Both the position numbers and the translations under genes were made by a program. From Sequoia sempervirens (Eukaryota; Streptophyta; Pinopsida; Cupressales; Cupressaceae), in assembly GCA_007258455.2 (NCBI GenBank), contig VDFB02000003.1:39054176-39118175 (forward strand): a DNA stretch of 64,000 nucleotides, read 5' to 3'. The notes below the pieces were generated by a model that was given only the letters and a program-made list of their open reading frames with translations, was not told the origin of the DNA and made no database searches. This document shows positions 44,399 through 56,240 of this stretch, in pieces. Each line of letters starts with the position of its first letter. The stretch's first letter is position 1.

Positions 44399-45115
44399 AA
44401 AACTCTTGAAGAGGTCAAATCAGTGTGGCATTGGATCTGTCTTGCCGACGTAAGTCATCAACAAGACATGGTCTATCAGAGAGAGTTTTCTATCCTGTGC
44501 CGATGATTGATCTCTCACCGATGGGTTGTCTTCGGTGGTCATCCCCAAGAGTCTTCACGATGACATGGTATAGGTCTATTTAAAACTCCTGAAGAGTTCA
44601 AATCGGTGTGACATTGGATCTGTCTTGCCGACATAAGTCATCGGAAAGACATGGACTATTGGAGTGAGTTTTCTATCCTGTGCCGATGATTGATCTCTCA
44701 CTGATGGGTTGGCTTCGGTGGTCATTGCCAAGAGTCTTTGTGATGGCATGGTGTAGGTCTTTTTAAAACTCTTGAAGAGGTCATATCGATGTGACATTGG
44801 ATCTATCTTGCTGACAGAAGTCATCAGAAAGACATGGACTATCGGAGTGAGTTTTCTATCCTATACCGATGATTGATCTCTCATCGATGGGTTGGCTTCG
44901 GTGGTCATCACCAAGAGTCTCTGCGATGACATGGTGTAGGTCTATTTAAAACTCTTGAAGAGGTTAGATCAATGTGACATTGGATCTGTCTTGCCGATGG
45001 AAGTCATCGGCAAGACATGGACTATCAAAGTGAGTTTTCTATCCTATGCCAATGATTCATCTCTCACTGATGGGTTAGCTTCGGTGGTCATCGCCAAGAG
45101 TCTCCGCGATGGTGC
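44399..45115. repeat. 183-bp tandem repeat, four copies
   Basis: Units start with AAAACTCTTGAAGAGGTC at about 44399, 44582, 44766 and 44948. Each contains TGACATTGGATCTGTCTTGCC, GATTGATCTCTCA.(C/T)GATGGGTTGG and GTCATCGCCAAGAGTCT. Copies differ by 5-10 percent by eye. It lies just upstream of the B1 3' subterminal region. GATG/CATC-rich units might act as enlarged subterminal binding sites, but that is only inference. Open frames here (44576-44824 minus, 44955-45239 plus) are repeat by-products. Confidence 0.9.
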
Positions 45116-45119
45116 ATTT

Positions 45120-45557
45120 CAACGAATATTTTTAAAAAAAAAATTGCATTGTTTCGTCGCAATTTTGACTAAGGCCACTAATGAATCACTGAAAAGGTCC
45201 GACGAAGTTGCTATAGCTGCAATGAAGGCTTCATCATAACTCCTTGCCCATTTCGTTGAAATGGTGACAAACTTCTAGTTTTGTTTCGATGCTTCGGAAG
45301 AGACATTGCAATTGCATTTTGGTTGTAATTCGTTGATGAATACATGAAGTTTTCGTCAATATCCTGATGAACATCTAAGTCATTTTATGATGCCAATGAC
45401 TGACGAATCTGCACCATTATTTTGATGTTTAATTTTTCGTTAGAATTTTGACGAAAAAATGGTGACAAATTTTTTTGTCAATTCGTCGATTGTCTGACAA
45501 ATGTTTGTTAAACAACCGATGAACGTTTGTCAAAAAATGGAGTCAAATTCAGTAGTG
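45120..45557 (+). repeat. B1 3' subterminal repeats and terminal inverted repeat
   Basis: Dense TTCGTCAATTTT / TTGACGAA / GACAAA words on both strands, ending GAGTCAAATTCAGTAGTG at 45557, followed by the TTC target duplication (45558-45560). The terminus pairs with the 5' end at 9595. Confidence 0.85.
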
Positions 45558-47251
45558 TTCTTGCACATTTACTACTTTTCTAACTTCCTTTAAGATTGGA
45601 TATTACACCCTCAGCTGCAATCTCAAACAACTCACTCACTGTCACTTGAAGATTCCTTTCATGAGCATCCTTCTATAAAATTAAACTATGCCCTATAGAC
45701 TTCCTACTTACTTACTAAAGTGGACTCATTGTTTCATGGTATTATGGGTCTTCAGATCCTTCAACCTTATTGTCACTACTTCATAGTCCACAAGGTATTA
45801 TTCACTATTCTCCCATCTTTGATGAGTCTCAAAACACTACTCAAACATGTAATCCACTACCTCCATTATACAATGGCTAAGAAGAAACATTGAATGTGTG
45901 ATTACCACTGTTACTTCATTTGGACAGTCATTCCCTAATTGCATTTGCCTTGTCTAACATTGCCAAAAGCATTTGGAAAACCCATAAGGTCAACAAGGGG
46001 GTAGGGAAACTCATTGTTAAAATCTCCACTTTACTATGCAAGGTTTGAGCTTTATTATCTTGTCATTGCTCAGCCTCTTTTTGACTATCACACCTCAAGT
46101 GACTGTCATTCTTCTTATCATAGATCACATTTACAAATGTCACTGAGCTACATAGTACATAGTGTGCTTGTTATTGGCTACAATATTTAGATTGCAAGAT
46201 TGTGTTATTGGCTACAATGTCTCAATCTTTCTAGTATTGCAACCTCACTAATCCACCAGAGTTATGGTTTATGTTTCTACGGAGGCCTAGGGTTTGTACC
46301 CTAGTCATGCTCTTACCAATGCTTTTGTTGGTATTAAAAAACAACCTTAAATCTTGGGTCAGAAAATTAGCTGTCTTGACAGGGTTGTGGTATGATCTTG
46401 GATTGTATCGTACAGTGTGTGGGAAGCTTGTGTTTGATCATTAAGGTATGTACACCTGATCAGGTAAATTTATCCTATATAGCATGGGTCTTTCTTTAAT
46501 ACTTTCCATAATGGTTATTAGCAGATCACATTATTATAGTTTGTGGTAACCCAAGATTGCATTTAAGTATGTAACAAACTTGGTTTGTAGTTTAAGTTGT
46601 ACACTTTTAAGTAACATTCATAAGGTTTAGAAAATCTTGATCACTCTCTAGAATAGCCCATTAAACTTGGGTTGTGCTTGAATGCACTACATAATTGATA
46701 TAACACAACCCCTTTGCATATCAACCAGAGTTATAGGCTGTTTATTGTAGCAAGAGGTAATCGCTCTTGGATCATGCTATCATTACATCGTAACCTATTA
46801 AACTTGAGTCAACCTGAATGCACCCAATGATGATTGAAACCTAATTGTGATGATAGTGATTTGTACATAAATTATTCTCATATGAGTGTCTCCATTTCTA
46901 TCACAACATAGCCACATTAAACTTGGGACACACATGAATGCATCATGTCTTTGTTATAACACAGTTGTGCCATATGACCAATAGAGTTATAGATCACATA
47001 ATTACATTCACAAGAATTTGTTCCTCGGTTGTGCTCTTATGGTGATTCCATTACCGTTATAGCATAACCCTTTGGACTTAGATTGCTCAAATTCTTACAT
47101 TGATTTTTTTCTCTTTGGATGAATGGCTTCATGGATTTTTTGTGATTTATATAGCTTTTTTTTATAGTAAATGACATCGGAATATTTGTGAAGCTTAAAT
47201 GATTTATTAATTATGGTTTTATGATGATTTTGAGTTTTATTTAGAAAGGTT
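45558..47251 (+). mobile_element. CACTA element A1, continuation after B1
   Basis: Matches A2 (11557 down to about 10105) in reverse, starting CACATTTACTAC.TTTCTAACTTCC. It is the direct continuation of 8399-9594. No gene. The last ~190 bases (47060-47251) have no partner in A2. It is interrupted at 47252 by B2. Confidence 0.82.
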
Positions 47252-47660
47252 CACTACTGTATTTGACTACAAATTCTGACGAATGTTTCGTGACATATCA
47301 ACAAAATATTGTTGAATTACCGACACAACACTGATGTTAATTTTGTTGCTGGATTTTTCATCGCTATAACGAACAATTTTTTATATGTCAAAACCACGAC
47401 CCAACATCGTCGTTCAGCGCCACAAAAAATGTTAGTGGTGTCTATCACAAAATCAACGTAACTTTGTCCATCTATCGACGCAAAAAATCACAAAATGTTG
47501 TAGAACGCCCATTTGAAATCGTCAAAAAAATGCCAAATGTTTGCCCATTTTTCGACGAGGTGGAGAAAATCGTCGTTGTCATTATGACAAAAAATATGTC
47601 CCATGTACAACAACCTGGTCACAAATTTTTGTGGTTCGTCAGGCTATGTTCATCGAAATT
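47252..47660 (-). repeat. B2 3' terminal inverted repeat and subterminal motifs
   Basis: Terminus CACTACTGTATTTGAC, followed by CGTC/GACG-rich words (TTCTGACGAATG, ATCGTCGTTC, TTTTTCGACGAGG). An ORF through it (47464-47745) is fortuitous. Confidence 0.8.
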
Positions 47661-48190
47661 GCATCAAACCCTACAGTTTAAAAAAAAAATTATTCATTCA
47701 AACATCTTCCCTCAGAGAAATAGAACATTAACAATTATCATTTGATAGTGTATCAGAAGTTTGAAAGGCAACAACCATGTAGCCTTTTATGTCATACACT
47801 CTCCATATATGTGTCTCATTAAAGCCTGTCAGTTTCTTTGCATGCATAGATAAAAATCCCAATTCACAAACCCATAGTTGAATCTCCTTTCTTACAGAGA
47901 AAATGTGAGATAAAAGAAAACAACACATTATCACAAGTAGTTGATTGGTAACATATAACATACAACATTCATTCTTTCATCCATTAATAACATATAACAT
48001 TCATTCATTCATCCATTAATAACATATAACATTCATTTATTAACATATAACATTCATTCATTAACATATAACATTCATTCTTTTAGTTTTTACATATTAT
48101 AAAAAATATGGTTGTCAAAAATATCAGTTTTTAACATTCATTAACATATTATCAAAAATATGGTTGTCATAATATGATTACAATCACTTT
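47661..48190 (-). repeat. B2 tail between 3' terminus and second gene
   Basis: Non-coding. 47960-48080 is the inverted counterpart of the ATGAATG satellite at 41770-41945. The following A/T runs match the end of the B1 second gene. B2 has only ~0.7 kb between gene end and terminus whereas B1 has ~3.6 kb; the surplus in B1 holds the captured exons and the 183-bp array. Confidence 0.6.
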
Positions 48191-50547
48191 TTTTTTTTTT
48201 TTTGCAGCTAAAAAAAGAAGTGGAGTATTGTTTTCTAAATCATTTTTCCCCCCTTTAGTTCTTTTGCCCTCTGCTCGTGATCTTAATGTATTCCTAGTCG
48301 TGTACTCATGACGTAGAGGCTGTTGCAAGGGGGGTCTGCTGCATTAACAAAGAAATGTTAAATTGATATGTTTTATTATTATTTTTACAAGTATTTCATT
48401 AATTAAAAGGACATTAGAGTGGTGCTCTTTACTTGATGGGGCCACATCATGTTCCTGATGTTGTCTTATAGCCTCATGCTCAACATGCTGAACACCCTCT
48501 AAATCCTCTGGAGTTGAAACATGAAAGGTTACATTAATTAATACACCAATTGAAATTGAATATGTTTAAAAGAACATTAGAGTGGTCCTCTTTACCTGAT
48601 GGGGCCACATCATGTTCCTGATCTTGTCTAGCCTGATCATGCTCAACATGTTGATCACACTCTACATGCTCTAAAGTTGAAACACGAAAGGTTACATTAA
48701 TTAATACACCAATTGCAATTAAAGATATTTAATTGTATTAATCCATACTGCATTTTGTATAGCACATGAATACATCCAGTACCGGGATGCACACCATGAA
48801 CTTCATTTGTAGGTTGTGCTCCACCCTCACGAGGCTACATTCCAATGTCATATACAGTATTATCATTGCTTGCCTATTTAAAACAAATAGGCACATAATT
48901 ACTTTATGGTGGAAATTAATATTGAATAGATTGCACAAGTATTCAATTTTAAATAAACTTCATTGAGTTTATTTACCTGCATGTCAGATGCAGTGGAAGC
49001 TTGTGTTTGCCCAGTCAAGAGTCTTAGGCGTTCAACCATGGCTCCATAGCCTTGCTAGAAGGAAATCTTTAGGTCCTCTTCTATGGGCACTCTATTGAAT
49101 TCAGAGCCCTACATTTTTGCATAAGATCATGAATTTTGCTTCTATGGTGTGATAAAACCAAAATTGTTTGCAATTTATTATTTGGATGCAATATTTCATT
49201 TATTGATACTTACAATTCATGTGACTAATTTCATATAACCACCAGAGCCAAGTTTGTGTTGCTCGTGTTTTTCTAGTCTTGCCTTTGTTGCCTTCGATGT
49301 GTCGGGAAGCCTATGAAAAGTTTGAAATGCGTTAGATTATGTAAAAAGAAAGAGTAATTAGTATATAATTACATTGTTGATAGTATCACATACCTTCCTT
49401 GGCCTGGTGGTGTCTTTCCTTTTTCTTTTCAGCCTTCTCCTTTCCATCCGACACCAGGTCCTTCCACTCCCTTTCCTGAATCATGGGGGGATGCTCGTAA
49501 TTTTTGTTCTTCTCTAAATGTGACCTATATTGGTCCCTCACATACTTTAGATAGGTACCAACTTTCTTAAGGACCTTGGTTTGGTTGAATGTGTTATTAC
49601 CGAACAACACAACTAAACAGTTAATGAGCTCATCTTTTAAATCTTGATTTTGGGCATTCCACCATGTACGTATGGTGGGCCCGAAGATATCCAATGTAAT
49701 ATCATTTAGATGTTTATAAAAAACATCATTTATTACAAAAATATCATGGGATCATTAGTCTAAAAAGAGTGATCAATAAGTAAATTTCAATTGGATTATA
49801 TATAATAATAATTAAAACATTTTAAAGTACCTAGGATCTTCTCTATCTTTATGGGAACGAAATCCTCTATCACCACAAATGTGACCAGAAATGTTCCCAT
49901 ACTAGTAATATGGGAAGATACAGGAAATACTGCTAAAACATCACTAGTACTAGTGGCCTCTGCATCCCCAAGTATATGTCATGACGCATGTTCTGGTATA
50001 TGTTCGCTACCAGAGGGTGCACTACCCAATGCCTGCATGCTATGTGTTGTTGACATTTTAGTCAACAATATAGGCACGTATTATGGGGTTGAATGATTTG
50101 ATGTATGCATAGGAAGATCAGGATCGACACTTGTACCAGCCCCTACTCCCCGGGCAGCACCTGTAGTACCCTGATCATGGCCAACAACATCATGAGGACA
50201 CAAAAAATCATGTAAAAACAACACATATTTTAGTTCATGACATAGAAGAGTAAAAAATATAAAACCATGAATGAACTTATGTTATAATTAAAGATATCAT
50301 GACAACTTACTTGTAAGTTCTGTGCTCTCTCAGTCAATATTTTAACCCTTTCTCTTATCTCATCTCTTTGAGGCACTATGAATAAAAACTGAAGGATTTC
50401 TTCATTGCATTTTTTTGGGGTCTTTCTTATCATATCCAGAGGGTTTGTGGAATATGCGATGTCATCATTGCATAATAGTGACTGCACCTCCCTATGGATG
50501 CTCTCCTCTACTACTGGTGCCTTTCCTTGATCATCCAACTGTGACAA
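48190..50547 (-). pseudogene. Transposase_24-like (TNPA-type) gene in B2
   Basis: Better preserved sister of 39355-41690. Exon 50547-50310 has APVVEESIHREVQSLLCNDD and RKTPKKCNEEILQFLFIVP then QRDEIRERVKILTERAQNLQ. Exon 49694-49386 (102 codons open) has TIRTWWNAQNQDLKDELIN, KKVGTYLKYVRDQYRSHLE and REWKDLVSDGKEKAEKKKE. About 49300-49215 holds HKLGSGGYMKL-type text and about 49110-48975 holds EFNRVPIEEDLKISF and RLRLLTGQTQ. Acidic/His repeat exons follow (48830-48380), then SRAEGKRTKGGKNDLENN near 48230. Lys-rich coiled regions and the SGGY motif fit a subterminal-repeat-binding CACTA protein. Some exons retain open frames, but stops elsewhere (for example after DLKISF) point to a pseudogene. 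Confidence 0.75.
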
Positions 50548-50869
50548 GAATATTAAAAAAATTATCGATATTAACCCAATAAACTTATGAAAAATCCATA
50601 ATAATAAAACATTTTGCTCGTATCTAATTTGTAAAATTACAATGAGGTAAACCTGTCAGGTAGAAGCACCTGAAGATGTATTGCGATCTATGCTCTGGGC
50701 CGAAGCCTTCCCCCTACGATCAATGTCTCATTGTGACAAAAATTAAATAGAAAAAAACATTACCGAAATGAAACCAATAGACTTACAAAAAAAAACATAA
50801 TAATAAAATGGTATATTGGAGTCATTAATTGGAGGTTGGGTAAAATGGTATATAGTACGTACCACCCCC

Positions 50870-51621
50870 ATAGTGATTGTGTTTGTATCTATGCGATTCA
50901 AATTATAATTGATTAGCAACTCTTCCCCTGCAGTTATTGATTTTATGGCACATACGAATACATGGTTTCCCTCATGTGCCTCGAATATGCAATTGGGTTG
51001 CTTATTTGTTGACCCAGGTCATGTATTGTTTATAAACCCAACAATATTCCCTAATGCTTTTGGCCTTCCGTCAATGTACATAGCCACTCCTTTATTTTGA
51101 TCCTTATCTTTTAGCTGTATATAATTTGCTGACAATGCATACCTACACATACTTCATGTATATCGAACTAGCTGCATCCAATCTTTGTAACTATAATAGG
51201 GTCTGACATACTCCATCAATTCAGTAAATTTTTCGTAACAAAACTTTATGTCATCCATGCAAAATAGGCCTAAACCATGTAATGACGATGGTGTTATGCG
51301 ATATATCCTCTCATTGACACAAACTTTAGTGTTTATTGGAGGAAGTTCCTTGGGCACGTCGATTTCGCCTATTCTCTCATCATCATAAGAACATGACCCC
51401 ATTTCAATAAGAAAAAATTCCATGCGTTTACAAAATCTTCTTCTAATCTTTTAACCTCTAGTTGATCTCCCCCTTTTAGACCTACTACATGTCTCACTTT
51501 CCTCTTCTCTTCCTGAATTTCCCTTGCTCGAGGAAGACAGATCTGAAAAATACCTATTTGGTGGTACTTGCACTCATAAGGATGTTGGATGAAGTTCTTT
51601 CATGGTGATGTGATCCCAAGG
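50870..51621 (-). pseudogene. SET-domain gene in CACTA B2
   Basis: Sister of 38241-39060. 51423-51154 gives MEFFLIEMGSCSYDDERIGE, VPKELPPIN, SSLHGLGLFCMDDIKFCYEK and YKDWMQLVRYT; the B1 KHLRKQW segment is deleted. After a frameshift near 51150, 51095-50890 gives AMYIDGRPKALGNIVGFINN, a stop, then KQPNCIFEAHEGNHVFVCAI and AGEELLINYNLNR. PNC.FE and GEELLI.YN are the C-terminal SET motifs with the catalytic-type Tyr. The tail TNTITMGVVRTIYHFTQPPI matches B1. The two copies together show that the ancestor of the B family carried a whole SET domain. Upstream similarity with B1 ends at 51621. Confidence 0.82.
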
Positions 51622-52861
51622 TATGGGGTTGGAGGATTAAAAACCAAGGTTATCACTACTAGTCAAATGCACGTGGAGGTAACAATAGTTGTGAATGTAT
51701 CAATAAACCTTGTAAGGGTCTGATGATCAGAGATCAATTGGTAAGCATGGGAATGGTTTGTAGGGTCACCAACCTTGTGTTTTGAAGCCTTGGGTTTTGG
51801 GAACATCTAGAGGAGTCATTGTCTTGTTTCTTGGAGGTTGATTGGGTTAGTTGGTGGAAGGTTGCTATTACTTTTTGTACCTGTCTATGAAATTTTTTGG
51901 ACCACCTTCCTCAAAGACAATAGTCCCTTTGAGGTATACTGGTGTCTGGTTAGTTAGTCTATGAAATTTTTTGGACCACCTTTGATGTGAAATAGCCCCT
52001 CGTGCAACCATCCTTTCAGTCTATTTCTAAATGGATAGACCCCTTTCCTTTAATGATTAAGCTCCACAGGTTTCTACGCCTATGGTTTTTTGGGTCCCCC
52101 AAATAAAATAATGAAAGATGGGCCCTACTCAGAAGAACCCCAAAATGTATCAGAGTTTGATTCTTTCTTAAGAATCTAGTTAAAGAGGCTAATTGGGTCC
52201 CTCCCTATCCAACATTCCTTCACCATTTTCTAGACACCCACAACATCTTCGAACCATTTATACTCTTCTAGAACTTGAAAACAAAAATTCCACTTTCATT
52301 AGTTTTCTCTTTCGGGCTTTCCCTAGTGTTGGCATTTGTACTATTATTTTGGAGGTTTGGTTGAGTCAGTGAAATATTCAAAAGTTTTTAATGGCTCCTT
52401 GTCTTTTTTTCATCTCTTGTACTACTATACATTCTCTTATGGACATGCACTAGGCATTTTTCATTGCACTCACAGACCATGTATTGTTTTTAGTCCCTTT
52501 GATCATTTGTGGACCTCAATATATAAATTTCTTTCACCAAAGTTTAAAAATTTGAACTAGTGAACTTCATGTGTTGTTATGTGACAAGAATTCCTTTCAA
52601 TCTTATAGTAGAAAAATTATGCTAAGACAGATAAAAAAATTGTAGTTCACAAGCCAAAAAAGGCCACCCAACTGATTGAACATCTCAAAGCTTGGCTGTT
52701 CAAACTAACTAGACACCAGTACTAGGTAGTACTTGGGTTTTTCGACATTGGCTTGAATTGACCAAAATATAGCATGCAACACCTCAGTGGGAAAAAATAG
52801 AGTCTAAATCATTGTACTTGCAACAAGATTTCTAAATGTGGGAGAAAAATCACTTACAGTC

Positions 52862-53095
52862 ATTGTCCCTTGGTTGATTTTCCCTTTCTGAGTGCCCTCA
52901 CCTCTCGCTCTGGCTTTCCTCCTGCCAAATGGTTCCTAGTCTTCCTCCTTGACTCAATGGCCTTGTAGCACTCATCCAGTGAAGTCTCACAACTCTCCAC
53001 TGAGGGGTTGGATGCAGTAGTTCTTGATGCAACTCTCTAGTTAGGGTCTCGATGCAGTATGCTATGTCGTGCTCTTGCATGCACGGGGCCAAAAT
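52862..53095 (-). pseudogene. Unclassified charged protein fragment
   Basis: One minus frame reads SLDECYKAIESRRKTRNHLA and GGKPEREVRALRKGKSTKG. It is Lys/Arg/Glu-rich and resembles a basic retroelement gag or nucleic-acid-binding tail, but no CCHC knuckle or other domain is present. A different frame is open over 52898-53092. It may be the end of an unidentified retrotransposon gene. Confidence 0.3.
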
Positions 53096-53097
53096 TT

Positions 53098-53185
53098 AAA
53101 ATATATAGTTTATATATATGCGCTATGTCAACATATAGTTTATATACAAAATATATATGCTATGTCAACATATAGTTTATTTTAT
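53098..53185. repeat. Short AT-rich tandem repeat
   Basis: ATATATGC.CTATGTCAACATATAGTTTAT occurs two to three times in a row, with period of about 40-45 bp. Confidence 0.6.
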
Positions 53186-54499
53186 TTTCTACAAAATATA
53201 ATTTTTGTATGGTGGCTTGATGAGCTTATATAGTTGGTTTTCTCTTTCTTTATAATTTTTGATGATTTATTTCCTATGACATGATTGAATATTATCTACA
53301 GTCCTAGTGATTGTTAAAAAGGCTTATGATATGTGATGTTTAATCATGATGGATGTCTAAGAATCAGTGATTGAAATACTACCTGACTAAAGATTGAGCT
53401 ATCTGATATTTAATCATTTAAACATGGAAGAAATGCTTGCAATCAATGTCTTATTAATGTAGCCTACAAGGTTTCTTTTCCTAGTTTTTTTCTGTCCTAT
53501 TCTTGTTATGAATTATTTTTTTACATTGGTCTATTATAGTAATGGGAGCATATCTAGTTAATCGATTCTTTCAATCTCTTTGATTCTTATCCTTGTGCAT
53601 AACGAGTTTTCTTCTATCCTATGATTCATTGATTGTTGGTTTAAAACACTCATTACAACTAACATGGATATGAATTATGATGTGGGTGTGAGAAGGGATT
53701 GTTGAATATGAAGGAATGGTTTAGGAAAGTACTCCTTAATCCAAATGAGTCATTTTCTTGTCATGGAATGTGTTAAGAGAATTTAAAATTAATATATTCA
53801 ATCTAGTTAATATCGACACATCTAAAGTATGCCAAAGGCACTTTGAAGATATGCTATGACATAATGAATATTGTTAAGGTGATGTCAAGTCTTGATCCAT
53901 TAGGGTAGGAAAACATAGATGCATTGGTACAAAAGGTTCCATTCAACTTGGAGGAAATGGATAATTACCTAAGGGGCTAATGTGATATTGGACCAAGTTT
54001 ATATTATGATATAAATATAACACCAAGGGAAGAACACTAGAACTAATTTTAACACTATAGATTAATCCAAGACTCAAAATTCTAGTAAGAGGCATCCCTT
54101 ACCTCTTAAATTAATTCCATAGGTGGGTTTATCCTCCAATATAGTGCCATTGGTTAGCTTATCATGTGAACTTCCGCTATAAGTAGGATTACCATACACT
54201 TTCATAACATGCATGACCTCATGTTTGAGTCTTGAAACCCTCCCATATCATCAACACATGCGTCTAGGCTAACCATGTCAAGTTTCACTCCATACAAGCA
54301 CAAATTGAAAAAACTTCAACGTTGGCCCCATTCACATGTCACTATGCGGGGTCAACATGAGGAAACACTAATTTTTTGGGAATGAAATAACCAAAGATAT
54401 GATCAAATAATATCTAATCATAAATAGTCATAGCGTAATTAGGATTTGATCATATGGAAATTTCTAGGAGAGCTACAATAGTTGTAACATCATGAATTA

Positions 54500-55832
54500 A
54501 CAACATTAAAAAGTACATCATGAATTAATTATGTAATGGCATAAAAAATAAAAAACATCATGAATTAATTATGTAACCATATAAGTTAAATATAATTATA
54601 TCAAGAAATCAATATCAAATAGATAATATAATCACATAACTCATACATTTCAATGTCATTGATCTTCTTCTCCATCCAACTCTTTGTCTATATCATCCAA
54701 CCTAGATTCAACATTGTAAGGATTGGTCATATCATCGTCATCGTCGTTGACATCAGTTTTGATAATGTCATCATCCACACGGATATCATCTTCATGAACA
54801 TTAACTCCTACATCATCATGATCTAGTTCCTCTTCTTCGACATCTTTTTCAAGCACATCATCAACTAATTGTTGATCCTGATCATCATCTACATCATCTT
54901 CTAGTTCTTCGATATCTTCTTCTTCCACCACATTATACTTTACCGACCTTCCTCTTGGATCATGTCTAACAACAAATGACCAACCCATTTTACCTGGAAC
55001 CTCTAAGTAAAATACCTGCTCACATTGGCTTGGAAGAACATAGGGATCATTTCCAGCTCACTTGATCAACCTTGTATTAACCATGGTAAATCCATTATCA
55101 TGTTCAATAACAGTTCTCTCAGGATCATTTTCATTCAATCGTAGCCTGTACCATTGGACGATGAACATAACTAATTTGAAGGACTTAAAGTCACACTCAA
55201 GTATATCATCCAAAATCCCATAGTATCAATTTTTTGATACTTTTGGATGTATGTCGCTTCTAGATGAAACATTAGTCACCTGAAAGACTGCAGTTATCCT
55301 AGAATCACAAGTTTTCTTCGTGTCATCCAACTTTTTGATTTGAAATTTATGACCATTGCACCACATAGCCTTGTGGTGTTTCACTTGCAATATGTCAAAC
55401 ATGTAAAAATTATTGCATCGTCAGTTGATAAACATATTTATTCTTGGCCAAATGTATGCAAACAAAAAAAACTCATTATATATATACATCAATATAATTG
55501 AAAATAATTAAATAATATGGGTGATTAATATATTTATACGTACTTGTTTATCTCTTAAACCATATACTAAATCAATTTCCCTTGGTGTAACATTGGAATC
55601 TCCATTACGATGAGCTTCTTTAACCAATGAAGCCACACCTTCCCATGTTAATGCGCGACTAGATTGTTGACATAGTTCAATCCATACCATCGTCCAATCA
55701 AGATTGTTTACGATGTAGAAATGTCCTGCATCCCACTCTCAACCAACTGTATAAAAAAAATTGATATTCACAAACAACGTATAATTAGTTAATTACCACA
55801 ATATACAACCTTAATTTATAATTGATGTACCT
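54500..55832 (-). pseudogene. TNP2 transposase 3' part (DUF4216 and acidic tail), B2
   Basis: Continuation of the transposase after the U2 insertion. 55690-55555 gives ELCQQSSRALTWEGVASLVK and DSNVTPREIDLVYGLRDKQ, the same exon as 16780-16920. 55380-54960 gives a DUF4216 segment (HHKAMWCNG; YGILDDILECDFKSF; NDPYVLPSQCEQVF; EVPGKMGWSFVVRHDPRGR). 54900-54656 is the Asp/Glu-rich tail (EEDIEELEDDVDDDQDQQL...), stop at 54656. Overall similarity with B1 is high; both copies have stops. Confidence 0.82.
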
Positions 55833-56240
55833 GAAAACCTAACATCCCACTACCAATGATCTTATTATCTTTCGTAAGAAACCTCTGAACTATATGTATC
55901 CAAGACCCATTGTTCACAAATTTCAAATTGAAGAGATATAACATATTGTCCAAGCAATATCTATGTCACCCCGATCATGTTTTATGTTTATATTAGCAAG
56001 ATACAATATATCAACACAACAACTAGCAAGTTTCACCAATAAAAACATTGTTGGAATGGCCTACGTGTGTTGGAACTAAAATTTTCATTCGAAATTCTAA
56101 TGGTCCTTTCATATGAAATCAATTTTTTTCCTTAAAAACCATGTTTTTACCATCCACAAGGTCAAAATTTCCTTTTACTACCTTACCGCAGCCTCCAATA
56201 AAGCAACTCACGGTAGTGTGGTGGGTAAAGGAAGTAATAC
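55833..56240. other. Left border region of the U2 insertion; no gene
   Basis: Similarity with B1 ends at about 55832 (AATTGATGT). The border of the inserted material lies somewhere in 55832-56040. No terminal inverted repeat or LTR could be matched to the right side (61.64-61.80 kb). Confidence 0.4.

Larger units (their letters stand above)
9595..45557 (+). mobile_element. Giant nested CACTA (En/Spm) element B1
   Basis: The left end reads CACTAACTCATTTGACT at 9595. The right end, read in reverse from 45557, is CACTACTGAATTTGACT. These two share a ~17-bp imperfect terminal inverted repeat. The 3 bp before 9595 and the 3 bp after 45557 are both TTC, the 3-bp target duplication expected for CACTA. 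A1 sequence before 9595 joins A1 sequence after 45558 without a gap when compared with A2, which has the junction once with a single TTC. Total length is 35,963 bp, much of it later insertions. Cargo in order is A2, a TNP2 transposase, a 20-kb insertion complex, a SET-domain gene, a Transposase_24-like gene, captured host exons and a 183-bp repeat. Both termini hold clusters of CGTCAAAATTT/AAATTTTGACGA motifs. Confidence 0.85.
51622..54499. other. B2-specific insertion or diverged spacer; no complete gene
   Basis: Lies between the SET gene and the transposase end, with no match to B1. A direct repeat TGAAATTTTTTGGACCACCTT occurs at about 51889 and 51965. Only one coding-like remnant was seen (52862-53095). 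The remainder is AT-rich and featureless. Confidence 0.4.

Noticed and set aside
44576..45239. ORFs at 44576-44824 (minus) and 44955-45239 (plus)
   Set aside because: They follow the 183-bp tandem unit and repeat with it. They are by-products, not genes.
47464..47745. 93-codon ORF at the B2 3' end
   Set aside because: It lies wholly within CACTA subterminal repeats and is not present in the matching B1 end.
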